64,000 bases of DNA from Streptomyces sp. CB02980 (GTDB lineage Bacteria > Actinomycetota > Actinomycetes > Streptomycetales > Streptomycetaceae), in assembly GCF_014451325.2 (NCBI RefSeq), contig NZ_JACSCH020000008.1, forward strand, positions 304,721 to 368,720, given 5' to 3'. The notes beneath the pieces are model-generated. The model worked only from the letters and a program-made list of their open reading frames with translations. It did no database searches and was not told where the DNA came from. Both the position numbers and the translations under genes were made by a program. This document shows positions 30,351-38,177 of the stretch, piece after piece. Position 1 is the first letter of the stretch; the number at the start of each line of letters is the position of its first letter.

Positions 30351-32786
30351 GTGTCCCCTGCCACACCCGCTCCGGAGAGCGGAGGCGCGGCGCTCGAACT
30401 CCTCGTCCACGGAGTCGGCGGAGCCACCCCCCAGGACATGCTCGACGACCCGAGGACCGTGCGGATCACCGGCGACCGGACCGCCGCCATGCACCGGCGG
30501 GCCGAGGACGTCGACGCCGAGGACCACCCGGAGCGGTACGCGGCCCGCCCGGTCCCGGAGGCGTACGTCTGGTCCAATCTGACCTCCGGCGACGGCGCCC
30601 GCGCCCTGTGGCTGCTGCTCCTGCCCTTCATGGTCGCCAATCTCGCGCACTGGATGCGCCCGCCCGCCCAGGGCAGGCCGGGGCTCGTCCGGGCGTACGG
30701 GGTCCTCGTCCGGCTGGTGGCCCTCACCCTCACCGTGCTGCTCACGGCCGCGGCCTGCGAGGTCGCCCTCGACCTGACGGCCTGGCAGTGCGCCGCGAGC
30801 GCCGCCTGCACCGACGCGTACTCCTGGCTCGGCTTCCTCTCCGAGGCGCGGGGCGGCTGGTGGTCGGCGCCCGGCCGCCGCCTCGCCCTCGCCGCCCTGG
30901 TGCCGACCCTGCTCGTCGGCCTCCTCTGGTACCTGTCGAACCGGACGTGGAGCGCGTACGAGGCCCAGCGCCCGCCCACCGGATACGACGACCCCGTGGC
31001 GGCACCACGGGCCGCCACGGCGTCGGACCCGGTCACGGACGGGGCCGCCGACACGGAGAGCGCCGACCGGGGGGACGACGGCCCCGGCCCCGTCGAGCTG
31101 CGGCCGGCCCTGGGCCGCCCCGGCTTCTGGTACGGCCGCCGGCTCGTCGCCCGCCTCAGGGCCGCCCACACCGCCGCCGGCTTCCTCACCGTCGCCGCCG
31201 CCCTCGCCACGGCCGCCGCCCGGCACGACGTCACCACCCCGGGCGCCGGCGCCTTCCTCGGCCGGGCCCTCCAGGCCGCCGTCGCCGCCCTCGCGGTGCT
31301 CGTCCTCTGGGTCGTGTGCCGCCGCGGCCGCAGCGAGCGACGCCTCGACCTGCGCGTCGAACGCGCCCTCGTGTCCTGGCTGCCCGGCGTCTCGCTCGCC
31401 GTGCTCGCGCTCACCGCCCTCTACGCCGGCTGGTCCCGCCCCGGCTGGACCTCCGGCGGAGCCCTGCCCGGCAACGTCGCCTTCGGCGGACTCACCCTCG
31501 CCCAGGGCGGCCTCGTCGTCGCCCTCGGCGTCGTCGCCGTGCTCCTCCAGCGGCCCCGCGGGGACGCCCGCACCGCGCTGCGCGGACTCGGCGGACCCGC
31601 CGTCGCCATGCTCGCCTGCGCTCTCGCCGGAGTGATGTCCGGCGGTGTCGCCCAGCGTGTCGCCGACTGGCTCGACGGGCCCGCCACCCCCGGCATGGGC
31701 GACGGCGGCCCCCGGATCGGCCCGCCCGTGCTGCTTAGCTGGCAGGCGTCCGTCATCCCCGTGCTGCTCCTGCTGCTGCTCGTGCCCGCCGTCCTCCTCG
31801 CCGTACGGACCGTGCTCGCCGGACGGCGGCTGCGCGCCCGGGTCGAGGCCGACTACGACGCCGCCGACGAACGCGACCCCGTCCGCACCGGCCAGATCGC
31901 GGCAGGCCGGGCACGGGCGTCGCTCACCGACTCCGCCCCCGTCCTCGTGGGTGTCCTCTCCGGAGCCACCCTGCTCCTCGGGGCGGGCTCCGTCGCCGGC
32001 GCCTGGGCCAGTGGAAACGTCCCCGGCCGGGCCTTCGACGGAGCCCATCCGGCGATCGCCTCCCTGGCCACCGTCACCCAGGCCATCGGCTCCTGGATGA
32101 TCGGCTTCGGCTTCCTGCTCTTCGTCACCTGGGGGCGCCGCGCCTACCGGGACGCCTCCGCACGCCGCACCATCGGCATCCTCTGGGACGTCGGCACGTT
32201 CTGGCCGCGCGCCGCCCACCCGTTCGCCCCGCCCTGCTACGCCGAACGGGCGGTCCCCGACCTGACCTGGCGGATGAGCTCCTGGACCCGGAGCACCGGC
32301 GGCCGGCTCGTCATCTCAGGACACTCGCAGGGCAGCGTGCTCGCCGCGGCCGCCGTCTGGCAGCTGCCGCCCGCCACCCGCGGCCGGGTCGCGCTCCTCA
32401 CGTACGGGTCACCCCTGGAGCGGCTCTACGGGCGCTGGTTCCCGGCCTACTTCGGCCCGGAGGCGCTGGGCGCCCTGAACCGTACGGTCCACTGCTGGAG
32501 CAATCTGTACCGCGCCACCGACCCCATCGGCGGACCCGTCCGGGTCCCCGCCGAGGGCGGCAGACCGGCCGTCGACGCGGAGGTCCTCCTCGACCCGGTC
32601 GCCTACGGCCGCACCCGCGCACACCCGCTGCCCGAACCGATCCTGGGCCACTCCGACTACCAGGCCGACCCGGCGTTCGCCCACCGGCGGGGCGCCCTCC
32701 TGGACCGGCTCCCGCCCGCCGTTCCCCATCAGCGCGAGCCGAACGCGTCCGCCGATCAGGGGAGTTCGGGCAGATCCTCCGGGTAG
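30351..32786 (+). CDS. Polytopic membrane protein with split alpha/beta-hydrolase motifs
   Basis: An 811-residue protein with an N-terminal hydrolase strand (LELLVHGVGG, H20-G24), then about ten membrane helices between residues 85 and 600, then a C-terminal catalytic segment with the nucleophile elbow GHSQGS (Ser659) after RLVISGHSQGS. Downstream candidates for the acid and base are ATDPIGG and the His residues in HPLPEPILGHSDY. It looks like a serine hydrolase whose fold is interrupted by a membrane domain. A lipid or lipid-linked substrate is a reasonable inference. GAGAGGAAG precedes the GTG at 30351. Its 3' end overlaps the beta-helix/AAA gene by 31 bp. Confidence 0.85.
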   Translation: MSPATPAPESGGAALELLVHGVGGATPQDMLDDPRTVRITGDRTAAMHRRAEDVDAEDHPERYAARPVPEAYVWSNLTSGDGARALWLLLLPFMVANLAHWMRPPAQGRPGLVRAYGVLVRLVALTLTVLLTAAACEVALDLTAWQCAASAACTDAYSWLGFLSEARGGWWSAPGRRLALAALVPTLLVGLLWYLSNRTWSAYEAQRPPTGYDDPVAAPRAATASDPVTDGAADTESADRGDDGPGPVELRPALGRPGFWYGRRLVARLRAAHTAAGFLTVAAALATAAARHDVTTPGAGAFLGRALQAAVAALAVLVLWVVCRRGRSERRLDLRVERALVSWLPGVSLAVLALTALYAGWSRPGWTSGGALPGNVAFGGLTLAQGGLVVALGVVAVLLQRPRGDARTALRGLGGPAVAMLACALAGVMSGGVAQRVADWLDGPATPGMGDGGPRIGPPVLLSWQASVIPVLLLLLLVPAVLLAVRTVLAGRRLRARVEADYDAADERDPVRTGQIAAGRARASLTDSAPVLVGVLSGATLLLGAGSVAGAWASGNVPGRAFDGAHPAIASLATVTQAIGSWMIGFGFLLFVTWGRRAYRDASARRTIGILWDVGTFWPRAAHPFAPPCYAERAVPDLTWRMSSWTRSTGGRLVISGHSQGSVLAAAAVWQLPPATRGRVALLTYGSPLERLYGRWFPAYFGPEALGALNRTVHCWSNLYRATDPIGGPVRVPAEGGRPAVDAEVLLDPVAYGRTRAHPLPEPILGHSDYQADPAFAHRRGALLDRLPPAVPHQREPNASADQGSSGRSSG

Positions 32787-35161
32787 AGCAGCGTCAGGTC
32801 GTCCGTGCTCGCCTCGGCGAGCTCGGCGACCCGGCCCGCGTGCCGCTCCACCATCGACTCGAACGTCTGCCGCGCCGTACGCCCGTTGCCGAAGGCCGGG
32901 CCCTTGGGCAGCTTCGCGAAGTACACGAGCAGCGCCTCGTCCGTGCCGGGGGCGAGCCGGTACTCGTGCTCGTCCGCCTGCTGCCCCACGATCCGGAGCA
33001 GCTCGTCCGGGTCGTAGTCGCCGAAGGTGATGGTCCGCGAGAAACGGGACGCCACACCGGGGTTGACCGTGAGGAAACGCTCCATCTCCGCCGTGTAGCC
33101 CGCGACGATCACCACCACCGCGTCCCGGTGGTCCTCCATCAGCTTCACCAGCGTGTCGATCGCCTCACGGCCGAAGTCGCGGCCCGAGTCCTCCGGCGAC
33201 AGGGCGTACGCCTCGTCGACGAACAGCACCCCGCCGCGCGCCCGGTCGAAGGCCTCCTGGGTACGGATCGCCGTCGAGCCGATGTGCTCGCCGACCAGGT
33301 CCACCCGGGAGACCTCCACCAGATGCCCGCGCTCCAAGACCCCGAGCGAGGCCAGGATCTCGCCGTACAGCCGGGCCACCGTCGTCTTTCCCGTGCCCGG
33401 GTTGCCCGTGAAGACCAGATGGCGGCGGACCGATGCGGCCTTGAGCCCCGCCTCCTGACGTCTGCGCCCCACCTCGATCATGTTGGTGAGGGTCCGTACC
33501 TCCAGCTTGACGCTCTCCAGACCCACCAGGGCGTCCAGCTCCCCGAGCACGTCCTGCGAGGAACGGGCGTCCACCGCCGGGACGTCCGCGACCGCTGCGG
33601 CGGCCGGGACACGCGGCGCAGGCACCGTCCCGAGCAGCCCCCCGGACTGGGTGGCCGTCAGCACCGTCCCGCCGTCGGGCACGGAGGACCGGACCGCGCT
33701 CTCGTCACTGGTGCAGTCCTCGGCGCTCGCGCCCTCCTCCGGGAACTCGTAACCACCGCGCGCGCACCGCTCCGTACGGCACTTGCGCAGGGTGGTCCGG
33801 CAGCCGTCGGTGACATGGAACCCGTACCCGCCGCTGCCCGTGACCCGGCAGCCGGTGAAGGAACCGCGGCCCTCCGCCGACACGTAGAAACCGGCCTCCG
33901 CGGGCGAGGTGACCGTGCACCGGTCGATCGTGGGATCGGCCCCCTTGGTGACGATGACCCCGGTCTGTACGGAGTCGATCGTGCAGCCGCCGAGCGTGCC
34001 GCCGCTGCCGTGGTCCCGGAACCAGGCGCCCGTCGACGCCTCCCGGATCCGGCAGTCGTCGAGCTGCGCCGTCGCCCCGTCGCTCACCGAAACCGCCGTG
34101 TTCCGCACCTGCGACAGATCGCTGTCGACGACGTCCACGCGCGAACCCCGGTCGAGGACGAACAGCGCGTCCGGTACGTCGTGCACCCGGCAGGCGTCGA
34201 GGACGGCGGTCGCCCCGTCGCTCACCCACACCGCCGGGTAGTCGCCCGTACTGTCGTGGATCTCGCACTGGTTGGCGTCCACCCGGGTCCCCGGGTCCCA
34301 CACCGAGAGGCCGTTGCGGCCGAAGCGGCGGACGGTCGACCGGGTCAGCGTGAGGACCGAGCGCGAGCGCAGGTCGACGGCGTTCTCCGGGACGTCGTGG
34401 ATGTCGCAGTCGGAGAGCGTGAGGACGGCGTCGGTGTCGAGCGTGATGCCGTCGCCCGAGGTGCGGTGCACCGAGGAGTCGGTGAGATGGGCGGTCGCAC
34501 GGGCCGCGATCTGGAGACCCGCGCCCTTGATCTCGTACACCTCGCAGCCGACGCCTTCGAGTCCGCTGCCCTCACCGGTCACGGCGATCCCGGCGCCGGA
34601 GGCGTGGTGCACCCGGCAGCGTTCGAGCCGCGGATGCGCACCGCCCCGCACCGAGATGCCCGCCTGCCCGGCGGAGACCACCTCGCACTCCTCGAACACC
34701 CCGCCCGCGCCGTCGACCACGGCGATGCCGACCCCGGCGGGATTGTCGACGGTGCAGCGGCGGACCGTCGGCCTGGCCGCGCCCCGCACCTCTATCCCGG
34801 CCGCCGAGCGGGTCATGATCCGCAGATCGAGCAGCTCGGGGGTGCCGTCCTCGACGAGCAGCGCCGGTGCGGCGACGTCCTGCCCCTCGATGTGGAGGTC
34901 CTGGACGGTGACGGAGGCGCGCAGCGTCAGCGGCACCCCGTCCGGCGGTGCGATCCGCACCGAGCCGATCGAGCCCTCGGGGCCGCGCAGGGTGACGGCC
35001 CGCCGCACCACGAGGTTCTCCCGGTAGGTGCCGGGAGCGATGGTGAGCACGTCCCCGTCCCCGGCCGCCTCGAGTGCGGCGGCGAGCGAGGGGTACTCAC
35101 CCGTGCGGCGCCGCCACCGCGATGTGCCGGTGTGCGTCACCTGGACCGTGCCCTGTGCCAT
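32756..35161 (-). CDS. Right-handed beta-helix protein with C-terminal CbxX/EccA-like AAA ATPase
   Basis: An 801-residue fusion. Residues 10-60 resemble a pectate-lyase-type cap (YPSLAAALEAAGDGDVLTIAPGTYRENLVV). About twenty parallel beta-helix coils of 22-23 residues follow, marked by C-x-V/I-x(5)-G-I/V steps, to about residue 510. From residue 537 there is a CbxX/CfqX AAA domain: Walker A GNPGTGKTT (586-594), Walker B GVLFVDEAY (644-652), an Arg finger in VASRFSRTITF, and GRTARQTFESMV. AAA proteins of this group (EccA, SpoVK, CbbX) remodel protein complexes. No signal peptide, so cytoplasmic. The ATG at 35161 (MAQGTVQV) fits; target unknown. Confidence 0.9.
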   Translation of the reverse strand: MAQGTVQVTHTGTSRWRRRTGEYPSLAAALEAAGDGDVLTIAPGTYRENLVVRRAVTLRGPEGSIGSVRIAPPDGVPLTLRASVTVQDLHIEGQDVAAPALLVEDGTPELLDLRIMTRSAAGIEVRGAARPTVRRCTVDNPAGVGIAVVDGAGGVFEECEVVSAGQAGISVRGGAHPRLERCRVHHASGAGIAVTGEGSGLEGVGCEVYEIKGAGLQIAARATAHLTDSSVHRTSGDGITLDTDAVLTLSDCDIHDVPENAVDLRSRSVLTLTRSTVRRFGRNGLSVWDPGTRVDANQCEIHDSTGDYPAVWVSDGATAVLDACRVHDVPDALFVLDRGSRVDVVDSDLSQVRNTAVSVSDGATAQLDDCRIREASTGAWFRDHGSGGTLGGCTIDSVQTGVIVTKGADPTIDRCTVTSPAEAGFYVSAEGRGSFTGCRVTGSGGYGFHVTDGCRTTLRKCRTERCARGGYEFPEEGASAEDCTSDESAVRSSVPDGGTVLTATQSGGLLGTVPAPRVPAAAAVADVPAVDARSSQDVLGELDALVGLESVKLEVRTLTNMIEVGRRRQEAGLKAASVRRHLVFTGNPGTGKTTVARLYGEILASLGVLERGHLVEVSRVDLVGEHIGSTAIRTQEAFDRARGGVLFVDEAYALSPEDSGRDFGREAIDTLVKLMEDHRDAVVVIVAGYTAEMERFLTVNPGVASRFSRTITFGDYDPDELLRIVGQQADEHEYRLAPGTDEALLVYFAKLPKGPAFGNGRTARQTFESMVERHAGRVAELAEASTDDLTLLYPEDLPELP

Positions 35162-35458
35162 GGGTGTGTCCTGCCCCCGCCTCATGCCTCGCCGCTGATC
35201 CGATGCCCCACCGTAGCGCGCGCGAGGGCACGGGGTTGACGGGTCGTGGACGCGCACGCGTACCCGCGGCGGGGCGGGCACCGGGCTCATGTCACGCCCG
35301 GTCAGGGGACGGTCGCCGATGGTCGAGGTCGGTCGGGCTCGGTCGCGCAGCGGCGCTGCCGGAAGCCGGTCGGAAGCCGGTCGGAAGCCGGTCGGGCGTC
35401 GGTCGGATTCGGTCGGGCGTCGGATCCCGCCCCGGCTCGGCCGAGGTTCGATCGTGGG
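35162..35458. repeat. Intergenic region with an 11-bp tandem repeat
   Basis: GGAAGCCGGTC is repeated perfectly three times at 35361-35393, followed by degenerate GGGCGTCGGTC and GGATTCGGTC copies to about 35425. The remainder of the 297-bp gap between two same-strand genes has no supported gene. The repeat lies beyond the Rv1733c-like gene stop and upstream of the beta-helix gene. Confidence 0.75.
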
Positions 35459-36067
35459 TCAGCTGCCGGTTCCGGTGCGTCCCCAGTCCGGGCCGGTCGC
35501 CGCCCACGAGCGGTCGAGGCGCGCGTACCGCATCAGCACCAGGCGGCGCACGGCGAGGCGGCGGAGGATCTCGACCATGAGTCCCGCGAGCAGAGCGGCC
35601 GTCAGACCGGCGACGATCGCGTGGGCGCGGGCGGTGTCCGCGTGCATCGGCGGGGCCACGGGGTGTCCGTACCGGTCGGTCCAGAGGGGGAAGGTGGCGC
35701 CCGGGGCGGAGGTCCGCCGGGCCGTCGTCACCGTTCCTGTACGGGCCGAGCCGTCGGGTGCGGTCCACTCGGCCACGACGGAGCGGCGCAGACGCTCCTC
35801 GCCGGCCGCCTCGGCGGTCCTGGGGCCGCCCGCGGGCCGGTCGGCCGGCCTGAGCACCCGGGCCGTCGTCGGCACGCGCTGTTCCTGCTGGGTGCGGACG
35901 GCGCGCTGGAGCGAGCCGTGGGCGGAGGTGCCGGCGGCCCAGCCGGTCAGGGGCACCACGAGACAGAGCAGCGCGACCGCCACGAAGGCGACCCAGGCTT
36001 CGACGAGATCCGTGGTCCGGCGCAGGGGATTGTGCCGCCAGCGCCAGAGTCCGATGGCAGCGCGCAC
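35459..36067 (-). CDS. Rv1733c-like membrane protein
   Basis: A 202-residue protein with two membrane helices (VEAWVAFVAVALLCLVVPLTGWAAG near residue 25, and AIVAGLTAALLAGLMVEIL near 155) flanking an external domain with WTAPDGSARTGTV and FPLWTDRYGHPV. The start RWRHNPLRRTTDLVEAWV is the hallmark of the Rv1733c family, common in Streptomyces and known in mycobacteria as a dormancy-regulon antigen. The GTG at 36067 has GAGGGGG at 7 nt. Function unknown; other genomes often carry it in dormancy or redox-stress regulons (recalled). Confidence 0.88.
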   Translation of the reverse strand: MRAAIGLWRWRHNPLRRTTDLVEAWVAFVAVALLCLVVPLTGWAAGTSAHGSLQRAVRTQQEQRVPTTARVLRPADRPAGGPRTAEAAGEERLRRSVVAEWTAPDGSARTGTVTTARRTSAPGATFPLWTDRYGHPVAPPMHADTARAHAIVAGLTAALLAGLMVEILRRLAVRRLVLMRYARLDRSWAATGPDWGRTGTGS

Positions 36068-36320
36068 GTCGGAACCCCCTCGTAGTTCACAGCTCCTTCA
36101 ACGAGTGTGCCCCGGGGGCGGGTTCCCCGCCTGCCGGGCCGGTGAAGTGTGACGGGGGTCCCCTCGGCCCGGTCGTGCCGCAAGGAGCGGAGGAGCGGAG
36201 GGGGCGGAGGAGCGGAAGGAGCGGAGGAGCGGAAGGAGCGGAGGAGCGGAAGGGGCGGAGGAGCGGAAGGGGCGGAGGAGCGGAAGGGGCGGAGGAGCGG
36301 AGGAGCGGAAGGGGCGGCGC
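36068..36320. repeat. Polypurine GGAGGAGCGGA tandem repeat
   Basis: From about 36182 to 36317 the plus strand is almost all purine, built of alternating GGAGGAGC, GGAAGGAGC and GGAGGGGC units of 8-18 bp. It begins 4 bp after the stop side of the MOSC gene and fills about half the gap to the Rv1733c-like gene. A polypurine tract this long can adopt triplex or G-rich structures. No gene is supported here. Confidence 0.85.
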
Positions 36321-37145
36321 TCAGTCCAGGATCTTCACCTCGTCGCCGACCCGGACGGTTCCGGTGTGCTCGGGGACGAGGTTCTGGCCGAAGAGGACCC
36401 GGCCGTCGCTCTTGCGGTGCCGGGCCAGGGTTCGGAGCGGTTCCTTGCCGCGGTCGGCGGTGAGCTGGTCCGTCGTGGTGACGACACAGCGCCCGCACGG
36501 CCGCGCGACCCGGAAGGTGACCTCTCCGACGGCGAGCCGCGTCCAGCCGTCCTCCGCCCAGGGAGCGGCGCCTTCGATCACCAGGTTCGGCCGGAACCGG
36601 TTCATCGGAAGCGGGCCCTCATGGGCGTGGTCCCCCTGTGCGATCAGGGAGTTGAGGGCGTCGAGCGACGCCGTGGTGGTGACGAGCAGCGGATAGCCGT
36701 CCGCGAAGCTCACCGTCTCGCCGGGCAGCGCGTAGTCCGGGTCGACCGGACGCCGGTGCTCGGGCGCGTCCATGTGGACGAGCCGGAACTCGCCCTCCAG
36801 GTACGCCGAGAGCCAGTCGGCCGCCTCGGGGCCGGCCGGCACCGCCTCGACCGGCTTGTCGAAGATCTCCACCGTGACCGTGGACGAGGGGTGCGGTACC
36901 TCGACCGTCAGCGGCGGGTGACCGGACGCGGACAGGGTGACCCCGCCGCCCGGCAGCGGCTCCGCCGTGGCCAACGCCATCCGGGGGTGACGGCGTTGGG
37001 TCACGACCTTGCTCGCCGCGTCGACGACGGCCCAGCGACGGTCCCCGGCCAGCCCCCAGGGCTGGACCTCGGCCTCCGCGGGGGCCAGCGCACGCATGGC
37101 CTTCACCGGATGGACGTGGACGGAGCGGAGCAAAGGAGTCGGCAT
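36321..37145 (-). CDS. MOSC-domain protein
   Basis: A 274-residue protein with an N-terminal MOSC_N beta-barrel (RSVHVHPVKAMRALAPAEAEV, WGLAGDRRWAVVDA) and a C-terminal MOSC domain containing the conserved NRFRPNLVIEGAAPWAEDGW and the Cys in RPCGRCVVTTTD, the residue that carries sulfur or binds the molybdenum cofactor. Related to YcbX and mARC-type proteins, which reduce N-hydroxylated compounds or handle sulfur. No ferredoxin domain is fused here, unlike YcbX. The ATG at 37145 (MPTPLLRSVHV) fits the family N-terminus. Confidence 0.9.
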   Translation of the reverse strand: MPTPLLRSVHVHPVKAMRALAPAEAEVQPWGLAGDRRWAVVDAASKVVTQRRHPRMALATAEPLPGGGVTLSASGHPPLTVEVPHPSSTVTVEIFDKPVEAVPAGPEAADWLSAYLEGEFRLVHMDAPEHRRPVDPDYALPGETVSFADGYPLLVTTTASLDALNSLIAQGDHAHEGPLPMNRFRPNLVIEGAAPWAEDGWTRLAVGEVTFRVARPCGRCVVTTTDQLTADRGKEPLRTLARHRKSDGRVLFGQNLVPEHTGTVRVGDEVKILD

Positions 37146-37200
37146 GCGGTCATCCTGCCAGCCGCTCCGGACCTGACGCCGTCCGGAGGGTGAAAGCCGG

Positions 37201-37704
37201 TCAGTAGCCTCCGCCCTGGTAGGGACGGTTGTACGGGTCCTCGTACTGCATCGGCGCGGGCGCGGGCCGGGGGGCCGCCGGACGCATCGCCTCGTAGCCC
37301 GCGGGGGCGGGGCGGGGCGGCTGCGCGTACTGGCCGCCCTGGTAGCCGCGCGGGGCCACCTGCTGCTGCGGGATGTACGGGGCGGGGGCGTGCTGCAGGG
37401 GCACGGGGGCCATCTGCTGCGCGGGCTGCGGGTATCCGTAGCCGTTGCCGTAGGAGGGCTGCGGGCTGGGCGCCGCCGGGAGGGCGGGCAGTGCCGCAGG
37501 GAGCGCCGGCAGGTAGGAACCGCTGGAGGGGAAGCTGCTGCCGGTGGCCGGGAAGCTGCTGCCGGTGTCGTAGGCGGCGGGCACTCGGATCGGGGCGATC
37601 TGAGGCGTGCCCCGCTCCGCGACCAGGGAGTCGTAGATCGGGGTGTCCGGGAAGGACGGCGCGGTGTGGTAACCGCCTCCATAGGTGGAGCGGGGGGAGG
37701 TCAT
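37201..37704 (-). CDS. Pro/Gln/Tyr-rich protein, probably DUF6643 family
   Basis: A 167-residue protein. Residues 1-45 are well patterned (TSPRSTYGGGYHTAPSFPD, then TPIYDSLVAERGTPQIAPI) and look like the strongly conserved part of a Streptomyces-only family; I recall it as DUF6643 but cannot check. The rest is Pro/Gln/Tyr/Ala-rich and disordered (YGNGYGYPQPAQQ, YIPQQQ). There is no signal or membrane segment. A 460-bp non-coding, relatively AT-rich region upstream suggests complex control. Function unknown. Confidence 0.82.
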   Translation of the reverse strand: MTSPRSTYGGGYHTAPSFPDTPIYDSLVAERGTPQIAPIRVPAAYDTGSSFPATGSSFPSSGSYLPALPAALPALPAAPSPQPSYGNGYGYPQPAQQMAPVPLQHAPAPYIPQQQVAPRGYQGGQYAQPPRPAPAGYEAMRPAAPRPAPAPMQYEDPYNRPYQGGGY

Positions 37705-38164
37705 GGCACATAAGTTAAGCCCACGATGTGCTGGTTGGGGAGCCTGATTAGAGGGTTGTTTGACGGGCTTCGTGAAGAAGTGGATCCCCAATCCGAGCGA
37801 ACGTGCCAAAAACGGGCGGCGGAACGCGCCAAGATCATGTAAAAGCCGAGTTCGGAGGGGGTTACCGGCGGGTCGGGGGCCCCGGGTCGGTCGCCCGCCT
37901 CCGGGCATGAAGAACACATAAAGAAAAGGTGCCCGGAAGGCGTGCGCAGAGTGATCATGGGCATGCTTAAGCGTCAATCCAGGGATCTCCGGGGCGATGT
38001 GTACACGCCGAATTGACAGCGCTACTCCCCGTGTCGGGAAAGCTATTTCCGTTAAGAAGGGCGGCGCGCTCACCTGAAGCGGCGTCACGGTCACCCGTTC
38101 GAAGCGACGCCACGGCCACCCGCCCGGAGGACGTCACCGTCACTCGGCCGAAACGGCGTCACGG
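37705..38164. other. Long AT-richer intergenic region upstream of the DUF6643-like gene
   Basis: A 460-bp gap, the longest with no remnant in the window. The part at 37705-38060 is clearly lower in GC than its surroundings. It has a GGCGGG/CCCGCC hairpin at 37867-37899, A-rich runs (ACACATAAAGAAAAGG near 37913), and on the minus strand a TTGACG at about 37976-37971. From 38079 onward it holds a 25-bp repeat. No coding frame here has coding character, so it is best read as a long 5' regulatory region. Confidence 0.55.
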
Positions 38165-38177
38165 TCACTCGCCCGGC
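38079..38177. repeat. 25-bp tandem repeat x4 over the 3' end of the HpnB-like gene
   Basis: Units at 38079-38103, 38104-38128, 38129-38152 (24 bp) and 38153-38177 share a GGCGTCACGGTCAC core. The last covers the stop and final codons of the glycosyltransferase; each TCA or CCA in the core corresponds to the minus-strand stop position. Confidence 0.8.

Noticed and set aside
36182..36317. Coding frame through the polypurine repeat (Glu/Arg/Gly repeats)
   Set aside because: Translation is pure repeat, with no start site or conserved neighbour; it overlaps the MOSC gene end.
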